Assembly: GCF_001953955.1 (NCBI RefSeq)
Contig: NZ_CP019300.1
Location: forward strand, 1,860,001-1,924,000
Source: Prevotella intermedia ATCC 25611 = DSM 20706
Lineage (GTDB): Bacteria > Bacteroidota > Bacteroidia > Bacteroidales > Bacteroidaceae
Length of the DNA stretch: 64,000 nt
Direction of reading: 5' to 3'
Made by a program: the position numbers and the translations under genes. This document shows positions 19,306-27,169 of the stretch, piece after piece. The notes beneath the pieces are model-generated. The model searched no databases. It saw only the letters and a program-made list of their open reading frames with translations, and had not been told where the DNA came from. Each line of letters opens with the position of its first letter. The stretch's first letter is position 1.

Positions 19306-19584
19306 ATATTTTGTTCTGTTACTTCATTAACCAACACACCGATATTATTGCCCTTTTGTACGATTATTATTAAATATCCTCTCGCATTCAATAGAATTAT
19401 GTTAATTTTGCAATTAATTCGTACAGAAAGGCAAGTTTATGGATAAAGCAAAGGTAGTAAATCACTTTTCAAGAGATTGAATTAAAAGAATGTAACAAAA
19501 ACAACTATGATTTGTTCCTGCCTCTGACTAATTCCAACTGTTCTCCTTTCTTTGGATAAGTGCCGATTTTTGCAGTCCGACATA

Positions 19585-19673
19585 TTCTTTACACGTAGAG
19601 AAATATTTATTTACGTGTAAAGAAATTATTACTTACGTGTAGAAAAATATTTATTTACACGTAAATAATTTGG
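19585..19673. repeat. Intergenic repeat family B, copy 2: four 22-bp units
   Basis: TTTAC-type units start at 19588, 19610, 19632 and 19654, with the same order of orientations and linkers as copy 1 and only a few base changes. It lies in the 560-bp gap between the exporter operon (5' side) and the YtrB-type transporter (3' side). Apart from this array, a -7 box and a terminator I see nothing else in that gap. Confidence 0.9.
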
Positions 19674-19717
19674 GAATGTTTTACAAAAACGACATTTACC
19701 ATTTAGACTGAAATAAT

Positions 19718-19757
19718 AAAAGAGCTTGTCCTATATTACTGGGGCAAGTTCTTTTAT
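19718..19757. terminator. Hairpin terminator after the YtrB-type transporter operon
   Basis: AAAGAGCTTGTCC (19718-19731 region) pairs with GGGCAAGTTCTTTT (19742-19755). A and T runs on both sides make it usable in both directions. It lies about 65 bp after the permease stop codon. Confidence 0.6.
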
Positions 19758-19819
19758 TTGTATATAATTATTAACGATTTCTTGAAGTTTGAAACATAAA
19801 CAAACTTCCACTACATCGT

Positions 19820-20485
19820 TTATATGTCTTTCTTTTCATAAAGCCGACAGGTGATATAATAAGATACTACATAAGCCGTACCTGTCAATACAATGTAAGC
19901 TATTATCCAATACTGATTATAGAAGGTTTCCAGTGTTTCCGCCAAGTCAATGCCCATCAAGGATAACAGATATTTGCCCCCAAGATAAATCAGTACTATA
20001 CTGGCAATAATCAGAAAAAACGATATGCGACTATGTGCCACTCCGTATTTATAAGTACAAGGTATCTGAATCGAGTTTATCACTGCCATTGTGAATATAC
20101 CAATCAGCACAACTCCGAACCATCGTAGCATACTATCTCCAAGTTCACCGTGCATAATCCATTGCAGTGCGATACCCAATATCCACCCAAGCAGTGCCCC
20201 AGCGGTACTCGTACCGAAAGAGAGTAAGTACTTTGACAATATGATATCCTTTCTCCGTGCAGGCATACAAAGCACATACCGCTCTGCTCCGCCCATTTCA
20301 TCAAAATTAAAGGAAAGTGTTACTATCATTCCAAAGCCGAATGCCATCAACAACGTGTACATATGCGCTATATCGAAAACAACAGAAACAATACCGAATA
20401 CAATTATCCAAAACAATAAAGAAAATTTAAAATCTTTGAGTTGCAGTAGGTCTTTCAACATAAGACCCTTAACTACCTTGTTCAT
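19820..20485 (-). CDS. ABC-2 transporter permease, YtrB-type system
   Basis: An inner-membrane permease of 221 residues with six predicted membrane segments and no large periplasmic domain. The sequence FNFDEMGGAERYVLCMPARRKDIILSKYLL (about 60-90) is the conserved cytoplasmic segment of the ABC-2 permease family that pairs with YtrB-type ATPases. It overlaps the ATPase gene by 4 bp (ATGA), so the two are coupled. The function of such pairs is usually given as antibiotic or peptide stress response; the substrate here is unknown. Confidence 0.8.
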   Translation of the reverse strand: MNKVVKGLMLKDLLQLKDFKFSLLFWIIVFGIVSVVFDIAHMYTLLMAFGFGMIVTLSFNFDEMGGAERYVLCMPARRKDIILSKYLLSFGTSTAGALLGWILGIALQWIMHGELGDSMLRWFGVVLIGIFTMAVINSIQIPCTYKYGVAHSRISFFLIIASIVLIYLGGKYLLSLMGIDLAETLETFYNQYWIIAYIVLTGTAYVVSYYITCRLYEKKDI

Positions 20486-21192
20486 AATTTACCTCCTTTC
20501 ATATGATTTAGCATCACATCTTCTAAGCTGCCATTACACATCAATTCCTTCATTGGCTTTTGGAAGACCAATTTCCCCTCGTGGATAAAAGCCACTTTGT
20601 CGGCTATGTGTTCTAAGTCTGTAGTGATATGACTTGAAAACAAAACCGAATGCTGCTTATCTTTCACGAAATCTTTCAAAATCTCCAACACTTCGTTTCT
20701 CGCTATCGGGTCTAATCCCGAAGTGGGTTCGTCTAACACGAGTAACTCTGGCTTATGCGAGAGAGCTGTTGCTATTTTAAGTTTTACTTTCATTCCGCTG
20801 GAATACTTCGATAATCTCTTTGTACACTGCAACTTCAGAGTATGACAAAGTTGAAAGAAATACGCCTCATTCCAATTCTCATAAATATTTTTCAGAATAC
20901 GATTGATGTCTTTTGGTGTCAGACTTCCATTGAAAAAGCTGTCATCGAGCACAACTCCCGTCTTTTCTTTGATTTCCTTTTCGTTACAACGATGGTCTAT
21001 ACCGAATACTCTGATTTCTCCGCTGTCAATGGAAACAATATTCAGGATAGAGCGAATGGTCGTGGTTTTCCCTGCTCCATTTTCTCCTATCAATCCCACA
21101 ATCTCTCCAGCGGGCACTTCCAAGTCAATACCTTGCAACTCAAAACCGGGATAGCTTTTGTGTAAGTTGCGAATTTCTAACAGATTGTCCAT
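20482..21192 (-). CDS. ABC transporter ATP-binding protein, YtrB type
   Basis: An ATPase subunit of 236 residues with Walker A GENGAGKTT (about 36-44), signature YSSGMKVK and Walker B LLVLDEPTSGLDP, followed by the H-loop in SSHITTDLEHI. It is the first of two genes with the permease. In many relatives a GntR regulator gene comes first in the operon. None is present here: the 590 bp upstream contain no HTH protein I can recognise. Confidence 0.88.
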   Translation of the reverse strand: MDNLLEIRNLHKSYPGFELQGIDLEVPAGEIVGLIGENGAGKTTTIRSILNIVSIDSGEIRVFGIDHRCNEKEIKEKTGVVLDDSFFNGSLTPKDINRILKNIYENWNEAYFFQLCHTLKLQCTKRLSKYSSGMKVKLKIATALSHKPELLVLDEPTSGLDPIARNEVLEILKDFVKDKQHSVLFSSHITTDLEHIADKVAFIHEGKLVFQKPMKELMCNGSLEDVMLNHMKGGKL

Positions 21193-21292
21193 ATACTATG
21201 TCTTTTTTGATTTCGTAAAATACCGTTCTTCTACTTTCTAAATTGTTGCATTTATTATTAAGCAAAACAAAAAATATGCCAATAGAGTAACT

Positions 21293-21595
21293 ATGTCAAA
21301 CTGGCAATTGAGGAGTTTAGAAAGTTCAAGGAAGAATTCTTTTGTTCAAAGCCTAAAGGGTTTAAGAGTATTTTCTCGCATAACACATTCAATCGAGTAT
21401 TTTCCTGTTGCCCCTCAAGGAACTGGAGAAACAATTTCGTTTGTGAATATAGGAAGCTGTGGAGCACGTCTAACAAATGGCAATGGTGCGCTCAAACCCT
21501 TACGCACCATTAGTGTTTCGGGTGGTGAAAATGGTGTAATATTAGAACAAGGGAAGGTCGGAAAGCAGTACGACGAAACAAAAGGTAATCTATAA
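21293..21595 (+). CDS. Small hypothetical ORF, doubtful
   Basis: This is the longest open frame (100 codons) in the otherwise empty 590-bp stretch 21193-21781. It has no recognised domain, membrane segment or signal peptide, and its composition is not clearly that of the neighbouring genes. The part SGGENGVILEQGKVGKQYDETKGNL has a protein-like look, but I cannot match it. It may be a decayed gene fragment. The remainder of the gap holds only the ddh promoter region. Confidence 0.15.
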   Translation: MSNWQLRSLESSRKNSFVQSLKGLRVFSRITHSIEYFPVAPQGTGETISFVNIGSCGARLTNGNGALKPLRTISVSGGENGVILEQGKVGKQYDETKGNL

Positions 21596-21729
21596 ACAAC
21601 TTGACGCCCTTGACCTTGCTATATATGTAGGTTCCATTAATGCCATAGGCATACAAACGCAAAAGGACAATGGAGAATATTTTCGATAAAAAAAACATCA
21701 CTAATTTCTCGTTAATCACATTTTTGCAG

Positions 21730-21737
21730 TACTTTTG
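21730..21737 (+). promoter_or_regulatory. -7 promoter box of ddh
   Basis: TACTTTTG fits TAnnTTTG, 45 bp before the ddh start; the -33 element is not clear. Confidence 0.4.
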
Positions 21738-21781
21738 CAGTCTGTAAAGAATAGGTAAAATAACGTTTTAAGGGAAAGATT

Positions 21782-22681
21782 ATGAAGAAAATAAGAGCAG
21801 CAGTAGTGGGCTACGGCAACATCGGGCACTACGCTATTGAAGCACTCGAAGCTGCCAAAGACTTTGAGATTGCAGGTATCGTGCGTCGTCAGGGCGACAA
21901 GGACAAACCTTTGGAACTTACGCCATACGACGTTGTAGACGACATTGCAAAGCTGAAGAACGTTGATGTAGCCATTCTTGCTGCACCAACACGCAGCTGT
22001 CCCAAATATGCAGAACGCATTGTAGCTATGGGTATCAACACGGTGGATTCGTTCGACATACACACAAGCATATTGGACTACCGCACAAAGCAAATGGAGA
22101 ACTGCAAAAAGGCGGGCAAAGTGAGTGTAATTGCAGCGGGTTGGGACCCCGGTTCCGACTCTGTGGTGCGCATCTTGATGGAGAGTTTGGCACCCAAAGG
22201 CTTGTCGTACACCAATTTCGGGCCTGGTATGTCAATGGGACACTCGGTTTGCGTGCGTGGCAAGGAAGGTGTGAAGAACGCACTTTCTGTAACTATCCCG
22301 CTGGGCGAAGGCATTCACCGCCGTATGGTTTACGTGGAATTGGAAGACGGCGCAAAGCTCGAAGAGGTTACAAAGGCTATCAAGGCTGACCCATATTTCG
22401 CCAACGACGAAACCCACGTGTTTGCAGTGGCAAGCGTAGACGACGTGCGCGATATGGGACACGGCGTCCATCTCGTTCGCAAAGGTGTGAGCGGAAAGAC
22501 GCAAAACCAGCATTTCGAATTCAATATGAGCATCAACAACCCTGCACTTACAAGTCAGATACTCGTAAACTGCGCCCGTGCCACAATGCGTTTGGCAGCT
22601 GGTTGCTATACGATGCCCGAAATTCCTGTGATTGATTATTTGCCTGCATCGCGCGAAGAGGTTATCAACACATTGGTATAG
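21782..22681 (+). CDS. ddh: meso-diaminopimelate D-dehydrogenase
   Basis: An NADPH-dependent enzyme that makes meso-diaminopimelate directly from tetrahydrodipicolinate and ammonia, giving a one-step route to lysine and peptidoglycan. The N-terminal Rossmann motif is VGYGNIGHYAIEA (9-21). The substrate-binding and dimer blocks AAGWDPGSDSVVRILMESLAPKG and GPGMSMGHSV are intact, and the C-terminal NMSINNPALTSQILVNCARA agrees with the family. At 299 residues it is slightly shorter than the Corynebacterium enzyme and typical of the Bacteroidota type. It is a single gene. Confidence 0.92.
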   Translation: MKKIRAAVVGYGNIGHYAIEALEAAKDFEIAGIVRRQGDKDKPLELTPYDVVDDIAKLKNVDVAILAAPTRSCPKYAERIVAMGINTVDSFDIHTSILDYRTKQMENCKKAGKVSVIAAGWDPGSDSVVRILMESLAPKGLSYTNFGPGMSMGHSVCVRGKEGVKNALSVTIPLGEGIHRRMVYVELEDGAKLEEVTKAIKADPYFANDETHVFAVASVDDVRDMGHGVHLVRKGVSGKTQNQHFEFNMSINNPALTSQILVNCARATMRLAAGCYTMPEIPVIDYLPASREEVINTLV

Positions 22682-22750
22682 GAATTTCCAATTATTGCGC
22701 ACGGAATAGAAATAATAAAAAGAAAAATGCTTTATATTCCTTTCTTTTCG

Positions 22751-22758
22751 TAACTTTG
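22751..22758 (+). promoter_or_regulatory. -7 promoter box of the 99-residue gene
   Basis: TAACTTTG, 28 bp before the ATG at 22787. Confidence 0.4.
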
Positions 22759-22786
22759 CACCTGATTAAATGTTGGAACAACATAA

Positions 22787-23086
22787 ATGGAAAAGGCATT
22801 GAAACGCTTTATTGCGGAGTTTCAGCATAAAATTCCGCAGCATATCAATCTGTCAGCCGACTACGAAAAGGTTTCAGCAAGGTTGAAGCAGCACCATATA
22901 AACTTGGAATCGAAGTCGTTGCGGAAACTCTGGGGCTATGTGCTGTTGAAGGAAAAGCCATCGAAAAAGACATTAGACCGATTGGCATTGTTTGCAGGTT
23001 TTCAGAACTGGAAAGACTTGCAGACCGCTATTCACGGCGTTGGCGATGGGCAATTGAACTACGAAGAGGAAGACAAAGAGGATTGA
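22787..23086 (+). CDS. Conserved-looking hypothetical protein, small helical
   Basis: A 99-residue soluble protein, mostly helical, rich in lysine and leucine, with no signal peptide. The segment KSLRKLWGYVLLKEKPSKKTLDRLALFAGFQNW (about 43-75) looks like a helical DNA- or protein-binding module. The resemblance to a helix-turn-helix is only suggestive. It has its own promoter box and shares a bidirectional terminator with rplS. I do not recognise a named family. Confidence 0.7.
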   Translation: MEKALKRFIAEFQHKIPQHINLSADYEKVSARLKQHHINLESKSLRKLWGYVLLKEKPSKKTLDRLALFAGFQNWKDLQTAIHGVGDGQLNYEEEDKED

Positions 23087-23116
23087 GCAGAAAAGAAAAG
23101 CTACGATTCAAGACAT

Positions 23117-23153
23117 AAAAAAAGTTCAGAACTGTAAAGTTCCGAACTTTTTT
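23117..23153. terminator. Bidirectional terminator between the 99-residue gene and rplS
   Basis: A 17-bp stem with one mismatch (AAAAAAAGTTC-A-GAACT with AGTTC-C-GAACTTTTTTT) around GTAA. It ends in T runs on both strands and lies between convergent genes. Confidence 0.85.
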
Positions 23154-23178
23154 TATTTGTGGATTTCTCAAGAGAGAA

Positions 23179-23547
23179 TTACTTGTCTTTCTTAGCAGAT
23201 ACCACTCTTCTTTCCTTAATACGAGCAGCCTTACCTGTAAGATTGCGCAAGTAGTAAAGCTTAGCGCGACGTACCTTACCATGCTTGTTCACCTCGATAG
23301 ACTCGATATTAGGTGATTCCATTGGGAAAATACGCTCAACACCGATGGTGCCCGACATCTTACGAACAGTGAAACGCTTCTTTTCGCCCTCACCGTTAAT
23401 CTTGATTACTACACCACGGTAAAGCTGAACACGTTGCTTATTACCCTCGACGATTTTGTAAGCGACAGTTACAGTGTCTCCAGCTCTGAACTCTGGGTGC
23501 TGCTTGCCGGTTGCAAATGCTTCTTCAGCAATTTTAATTAAATCCAT
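23179..23547 (-). CDS. rplS: 50S ribosomal protein L19
   Basis: A 122-residue large-subunit protein at the 30S-50S interface. The family blocks [43 protein letters not shown] and the basic [22 protein letters not shown] are intact. It is transcribed alone from a -7 box at 23635-23642. In many bacteria rplS sits with rpsP-rimM-trmD; here it does not. Confidence 0.97.
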   Translation of the reverse strand: MDLIKIAEEAFATGKQHPEFRAGDTVTVAYKIVEGNKQRVQLYRGVVIKINGEGEKKRFTVRKMSGTIGVERIFPMESPNIESIEVNKHGKVRRAKLYYLRNLTGKAARIKERRVVSAKKDK

Positions 23548-23634
23548 TTTTTAATTAATTAAATATTGTTTGTCGTTCCAATATAACATAGTACGCGACT
23601 CTTCCACGACCAGCGGTTATACCGAAAAGCGGTG

Positions 23635-23642
23635 CAAAGTTA
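23635..23642 (-). promoter_or_regulatory. -7 promoter box of rplS
   Basis: TAACTTTG on the minus strand, with a TTTC at about the -33 position (23667-23670). Confidence 0.45.
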
Positions 23643-23761
23643 CGATAAATAATTCGATTAACGATTGAAACTTTCTTATTTGCAAACCTTCTTTAACTAT
23701 ATTTCACTTATGCAGAACAAAAACAAGATGACTGAAACAACGTTGGCTGACAAGTTTTTAC

Positions 23762-23769
23762 TACCTTTG
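23762..23769 (+). promoter_or_regulatory. -7 promoter box of the nucleotidase gene pair
   Basis: TACCTTTG, 22 bp before the ATG at 23792, with GTTGG near the -33 position. Confidence 0.5.
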
Positions 23770-23791
23770 CAGAAAGCAAAAAACGCAGATT

Positions 23792-24601
23792 ATGAATAAG
23801 AAGATGTTTTTAATAGGTGGTATGGCAGCTGTATTGACCTGTACGCCATGTGCAGCACAGCGGGCAAAATACCAACTTACAGGTGTGCAGCGCAGCAGAA
23901 TACTGATTGATGCACGCTACGACAAGGCTAAAGACCCGAAGGCTGTGGAGTTTTTAGCACCCTACAAGCACATAGTAGACAGCATTATGACTCCGGTAGT
24001 GGCGCAGTCAGACCACTATATGGCGGCGCATCGGCCAGAGAGCGACCTATCCAATCTGCTTGCCGACATATTGGTATGGGCAGCAAAGGGATATAACGAG
24101 AAAGTCGATTTTGCTGTTTACAATATGGGAGGCATTCGTGCAGCACTGCCCAAAGGCAATGTTACAGTGGGCGACGTGAACGATATTGCACCGTTTGAAA
24201 ACAAAATATGCTTCCTTACACTTAGCGGCGAGAAGGTGTTGGAGCTGTTTCAGCAGATTGCTCATACAGGTGGCGAAGGCGTTAGCAAGGGAGTGCTGCT
24301 GGGTTTGACAAAGCGTAACACGCTTCAGTATGCGAGTCTGCACGGAAAACAGATTGACCCAAAGGCGCAATACCGCATTGCCACCATCGACTATTTGGCA
24401 CAGGGCAACGACAAACTGGAGGCTTTCAAAGCTAAAACCGATGTCAATGCACCGCAAGACGCATCGAACAATTCGCGATACATCATTCTGAACTACTTCA
24501 AAGCGATGACAGCGGAGGGAAAAACCATCAACAGCAGGAAAGAAGGGCGCATTGCTTATGTCAGCAATGAAAAGAACCAACCTGCCGCGATAGCGAAGTA
24601 A
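23792..24601 (+). CDS. Secreted 5'-nucleotidase, C-terminal (substrate-binding) domain protein
   Basis: Exported (signal peptide about 1-22, ending CAAQ) and 269 residues long. Residues 80-235 match the 5'-nucleotidase C-terminal domain (UshA/NT5E type): SDLSNLLADILVWAA, the conserved YNMGGIRAALPKG, and DVNDIAPFENKI. In UshA this domain binds the nucleotide base and is joined to the N-terminal metallophosphatase domain; here the catalytic half is the next gene. The two genes are separated by a single base (stop 24601, next frame opens 24603; chosen start 24639), so they are co-transcribed and the products probably act together in the periplasm or on the surface. Confidence 0.85.
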   Translation: MNKKMFLIGGMAAVLTCTPCAAQRAKYQLTGVQRSRILIDARYDKAKDPKAVEFLAPYKHIVDSIMTPVVAQSDHYMAAHRPESDLSNLLADILVWAAKGYNEKVDFAVYNMGGIRAALPKGNVTVGDVNDIAPFENKICFLTLSGEKVLELFQQIAHTGGEGVSKGVLLGLTKRNTLQYASLHGKQIDPKAQYRIATIDYLAQGNDKLEAFKAKTDVNAPQDASNNSRYIILNYFKAMTAEGKTINSRKEGRIAYVSNEKNQPAAIAK

Positions 24602-24638
24602 GATGGATAAGTGGGACTATAAAAAAGGAAAAGAAACA

Positions 24639-25478
24639 ATGAAAAAGAATATTTTATTGATAGCCTTGTGTATGTTCAGCGTAGTTGTCTTTGCACAGAA
24701 AAAGCAACTCACCATTCTGCATACAAACGATACGCACAGCCAGATAATGCCTTTCAACACCACACTTGCCGACACACTGCGTGCAGGACGTGCGGGCTTC
24801 GAGCGTCGCATAGCCATGTTGAAGGAAGAAAGAGCAAAAGACCCCAACTTGTTGCTGTTCGATAGTGGCGACTTCTGCCAGGGTTCGCCCTACTTCACTA
24901 TGTTCAAAGGCGATGTAGAGGTAGGATTGATGAATCTGATGCACTACGATGCAGGCACAATAGGCAACCACGAGTTCGACTTTGGGCTTGACAATATGAT
25001 ACGAATGTTCAAGGGGTTGAACTTCCCCATTGTATGCGCGAACTACGATTTTGCAGGTACGGAATTGGCAAAGATTGTAAAGCCCTACATTATATTAAAG
25101 CGCAAGGGTCTGAAGATTGGCGTGTTTGGTTTGTCGCCACAGCTCGATGGTTTGGTGGTAAAGGCGAATTATGGGCCACTGAAGTATATGGATCCGATAG
25201 CGTGTGCGCAGAAATGCGTCAATGAACTAAAGAAAAAGAAATGCGACCTTATTATTTGCATATCGCATTTAGGCTTGAATATCGAAGGAGTTAGCGACGA
25301 AGAGTTGGTTGCAGGCACACGTGGCATCGACCTGATATTGGGCGGACACTCGCACACCTTCCTAAATGAACTCGCTTACGTGAAGAACTTGGACGGCAAG
25401 AAAATAGGTATCGACCAGAACGGAAAGTCGGCAATCTTTGTAGGAAAGATGGTTTTAGACTTGGAAAAGAAGAAATAG
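24639..25478 (+). CDS. Secreted metallophosphatase, N-terminal (catalytic) domain of a 5'-nucleotidase
   Basis: Exported, with a signal peptide starting at the ATG 24639 (MKKNILLIALCMFSVVVFAQ), 279 residues. The calcineurin-like dimetal site is complete: LHTNDTHSQ, DSGDFCQGSP, GNHEFDFG, SHLG and GGHSHTF. The protein ends after the metallophosphatase domain, so it lacks the C-terminal domain, which the preceding gene supplies. An in-frame ATG at 24603 would add 12 polar residues before the signal peptide and is unlikely. Expected reaction: hydrolysis of nucleotide monophosphates or related phosphoesters. Confidence 0.88.
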   Translation: MKKNILLIALCMFSVVVFAQKKQLTILHTNDTHSQIMPFNTTLADTLRAGRAGFERRIAMLKEERAKDPNLLLFDSGDFCQGSPYFTMFKGDVEVGLMNLMHYDAGTIGNHEFDFGLDNMIRMFKGLNFPIVCANYDFAGTELAKIVKPYIILKRKGLKIGVFGLSPQLDGLVVKANYGPLKYMDPIACAQKCVNELKKKKCDLIICISHLGLNIEGVSDEELVAGTRGIDLILGGHSHTFLNELAYVKNLDGKKIGIDQNGKSAIFVGKMVLDLEKKK

Positions 25479-25484
25479 AAAAGC

Positions 25485-25526
25485 AAAAGGAGTTAAGACA
25501 ACACAGCGTCTTAACTCCTTTTACTT
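25485..25526. terminator. Bidirectional terminator between nucleotidase pair and porT
   Basis: A perfect 15-bp stem (AAAAGGAGTTAAGAC, 25485-25499, with 25508-25522) and an 8-nt loop between convergent genes. Confidence 0.85.
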
Positions 25527-25543
25527 TATATCCACTAATAAAA

Positions 25544-26290
25544 TTACTCGAAATAGAACGTCAGCGCAATCATCTTGGAACGGGCTTCCTTTGCAAAATT
25601 GGCATACATCTGCGTATTCTTATCGCGCAATTCCTTTACGTGATTGGCATCTAAGCTGTTCGACAGTCCATACATAAACTTCAATTCAGGGCGCAACTTG
25701 AAGAAAGGAAGATAGAAATCGCAACCTAATCCCACCTCTAAATAAGCATCGCCGCCTTTTAACTTTAAGTAATCGTCGTTCTTTCCCGACAGATTAGCCA
25801 TCGGATTAATACCCAACATTAGGTAGGGGCGATGATTGTTGAAACGCGGAGCAGCTGCAATAAGGTTGAAAGCGCACGAGATATACACGGATTTCAAGTC
25901 CTGTGTCTTCTCAATAGGTTGCCCTTTGGCGTTCAAGTCCGTCAGATTTCTGAAAGTAAGGTGGCGTGTACCGAAGTACATGGTAGGTGCTATACGTAGC
26001 TGAAACGTCGTGTTCAGGCGCAGTTCGCCCAATACACCCACCGTGAAGCCTGCGTCCCAGCGGTCTTGGTCTACCGAAATAACCTTCTGCACAGGTCCGT
26101 TACCATCGCCAAGGTCTACCATTTGCGGTCCCGTATTAACAATTTCAAGGTCTTGCAAGTGTGTGCCAACCATAACACCGAAATGGAACGGACGCAAGTC
26201 TGTATAGGGACGGTTCTGCACGGTGCGTTCTTGCGCAAAGCCAACCATTGATGTTGCCAACAATAATATTATGTATAGAAGTCTTTTCAT
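25544..26290 (-). CDS. porT: Type IX secretion system outer membrane protein PorT
   Basis: A 248-residue outer-membrane beta-barrel needed in relatives for secretion by the type IX system. It has a signal peptide (MKRLLYIILLLATSMVGFAQ), then DLRPFHFGVMVGTHLQDLEI, which fits the conserved PorT N terminus, and alternating beta strands (LRIAPTMYFGTRHL, YLEVGLGCDFYLPFF). It ends in an aromatic strand (MIALTFYFE). The length is close to that of Porphyromonas PorT. It is a monocistronic gene facing the nucleotidase pair. Generic PorT-like barrels are many, but the N-terminal block favours true PorT. Confidence 0.8.
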   Translation of the reverse strand: MKRLLYIILLLATSMVGFAQERTVQNRPYTDLRPFHFGVMVGTHLQDLEIVNTGPQMVDLGDGNGPVQKVISVDQDRWDAGFTVGVLGELRLNTTFQLRIAPTMYFGTRHLTFRNLTDLNAKGQPIEKTQDLKSVYISCAFNLIAAAPRFNNHRPYLMLGINPMANLSGKNDDYLKLKGGDAYLEVGLGCDFYLPFFKLRPELKFMYGLSNSLDANHVKELRDKNTQMYANFAKEARSKMIALTFYFE

Positions 26291-26416
26291 ATCTGTTCTT
26301 ATAACGTTTTCTCTATTTATTTATTGTAACACAAGGCTTTCATCTTTCTTCTCAAAGCCAATAAGACCATCGGTTTTATTTGTATATTGTCTAAATATTT
26401 CATTTTCTAATCATTA

Positions 26417-26450
26417 TTTGTAGGTATTAGAAAAATATTATTTACCTTTG
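26417..26450 (+). promoter_or_regulatory. Promoter of the ferredoxin gene
   Basis: TTTG (26417-26420) and TACCTTTG (26443-26450), spacer 22 nt, about 70 bp before the ATG. Confidence 0.5.
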
Positions 26451-26521
26451 CACCATACAAAAGTAGGTATTGAAGACAATCCTATACAAAAACATTATTA
26501 ATATATAAAAGATTTATAATT

Positions 26522-26689
26522 ATGGCTTATGTAATTAGCAATGACTGCATCGCTTGCGGTACATGTATTGACGAATGTCCAGTAGGAGCTATCTCTGAAG
26601 GCGACATCTACAAGATTGACGCTGATGCTTGCACAGAATGCGGCACATGCGCAAGTGTTTGTCCAAGCGAAGCTATTAGCTTAGGCTAA
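26522..26689 (+). CDS. 2x[4Fe-4S] ferredoxin
   Basis: A 55-residue electron carrier. Two classical cluster motifs are visible: CIACGTCIDECP (9-20) and CTECGTCASVCP (37-48), each CxxCxxCxxxCP. This is a clostridial-type low-potential ferredoxin for anaerobic redox reactions such as pyruvate:ferredoxin oxidoreductase. The start ATG at 26522 follows a promoter, and a GC-rich terminator is about 30 bp past the stop, so it is a single-gene unit. Confidence 0.96.
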   Translation: MAYVISNDCIACGTCIDECPVGAISEGDIYKIDADACTECGTCASVCPSEAISLG

Positions 26690-26720
26690 GACAAAACTAA
26701 TTGTTACTGATTAAATTTAG

Positions 26721-26750
26721 GCGGACTCTGCGGAGTCCGCTTTTCTTTTT
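26721..26750 (+). terminator. Terminator of the ferredoxin gene
   Basis: GCGGACTC and GAGTCCGC around TGCG, then TTTTCTTTTT. Confidence 0.9.
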
Positions 26751-26846
26751 GCCCTTTCCCAGTGTTCTTCAGCACTCGCCTTAGCAACAAAAGGTAAATA
26801 GTTCCCTACCAAACTATTCAATTAGATAATCATTCATTTTCCTTAC

Positions 26847-27110
26847 TAACGTGAGTTCGACATAAGAAATCACTCCAACATATTATCTATAAAAAACTTA
26901 GACGTTTCTAAACCGAAAGAAAATAAAGAAATAATCTTGTAATTCGAGTATTTATTACCACTTAAAAAGGTTATAGTGAGCTGTTTTGTTTAATCAATTT
27001 AATTAAATCCGTTTTAAGAAGAATTGAGAAGAATTAACAATAAATTAATGTATTTATAATCAATAAGAAACTGAATATGTCTATTTAATTCTTATATCGA
27101 ACTCACGTTA
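26847..27110. mobile_element. MITE-like element with 22-bp terminal inverted repeats
   Basis: The ends 26847-26868 and 27089-27110 are inverted repeats matching at 21 of 22 positions (TAACGTGAGTTCG... at the left). The 264-bp element is A/T rich and has no ORF of note. If the outermost TA on each side is the duplicated target, the repeat begins ACGTGAGTTCG and the insertion type would be like IS630/mariner elements; this is inference. It sits between the ferredoxin terminator and the 3' end of the PARIS-like operon. No transposase lies in the window, so it would depend on one elsewhere. Confidence 0.75.
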
Positions 27111-27169
27111 TAGCAACATTAATTATCCGTTGGAATAATGCATACAACGCGCAACTAATATCCATATAT

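Noticed and set aside
24603..24638. Upstream ATG as start of the metallophosphatase
   Set aside because: It would put 12 polar residues before a clear signal peptide that starts with its own ATG at 24639.
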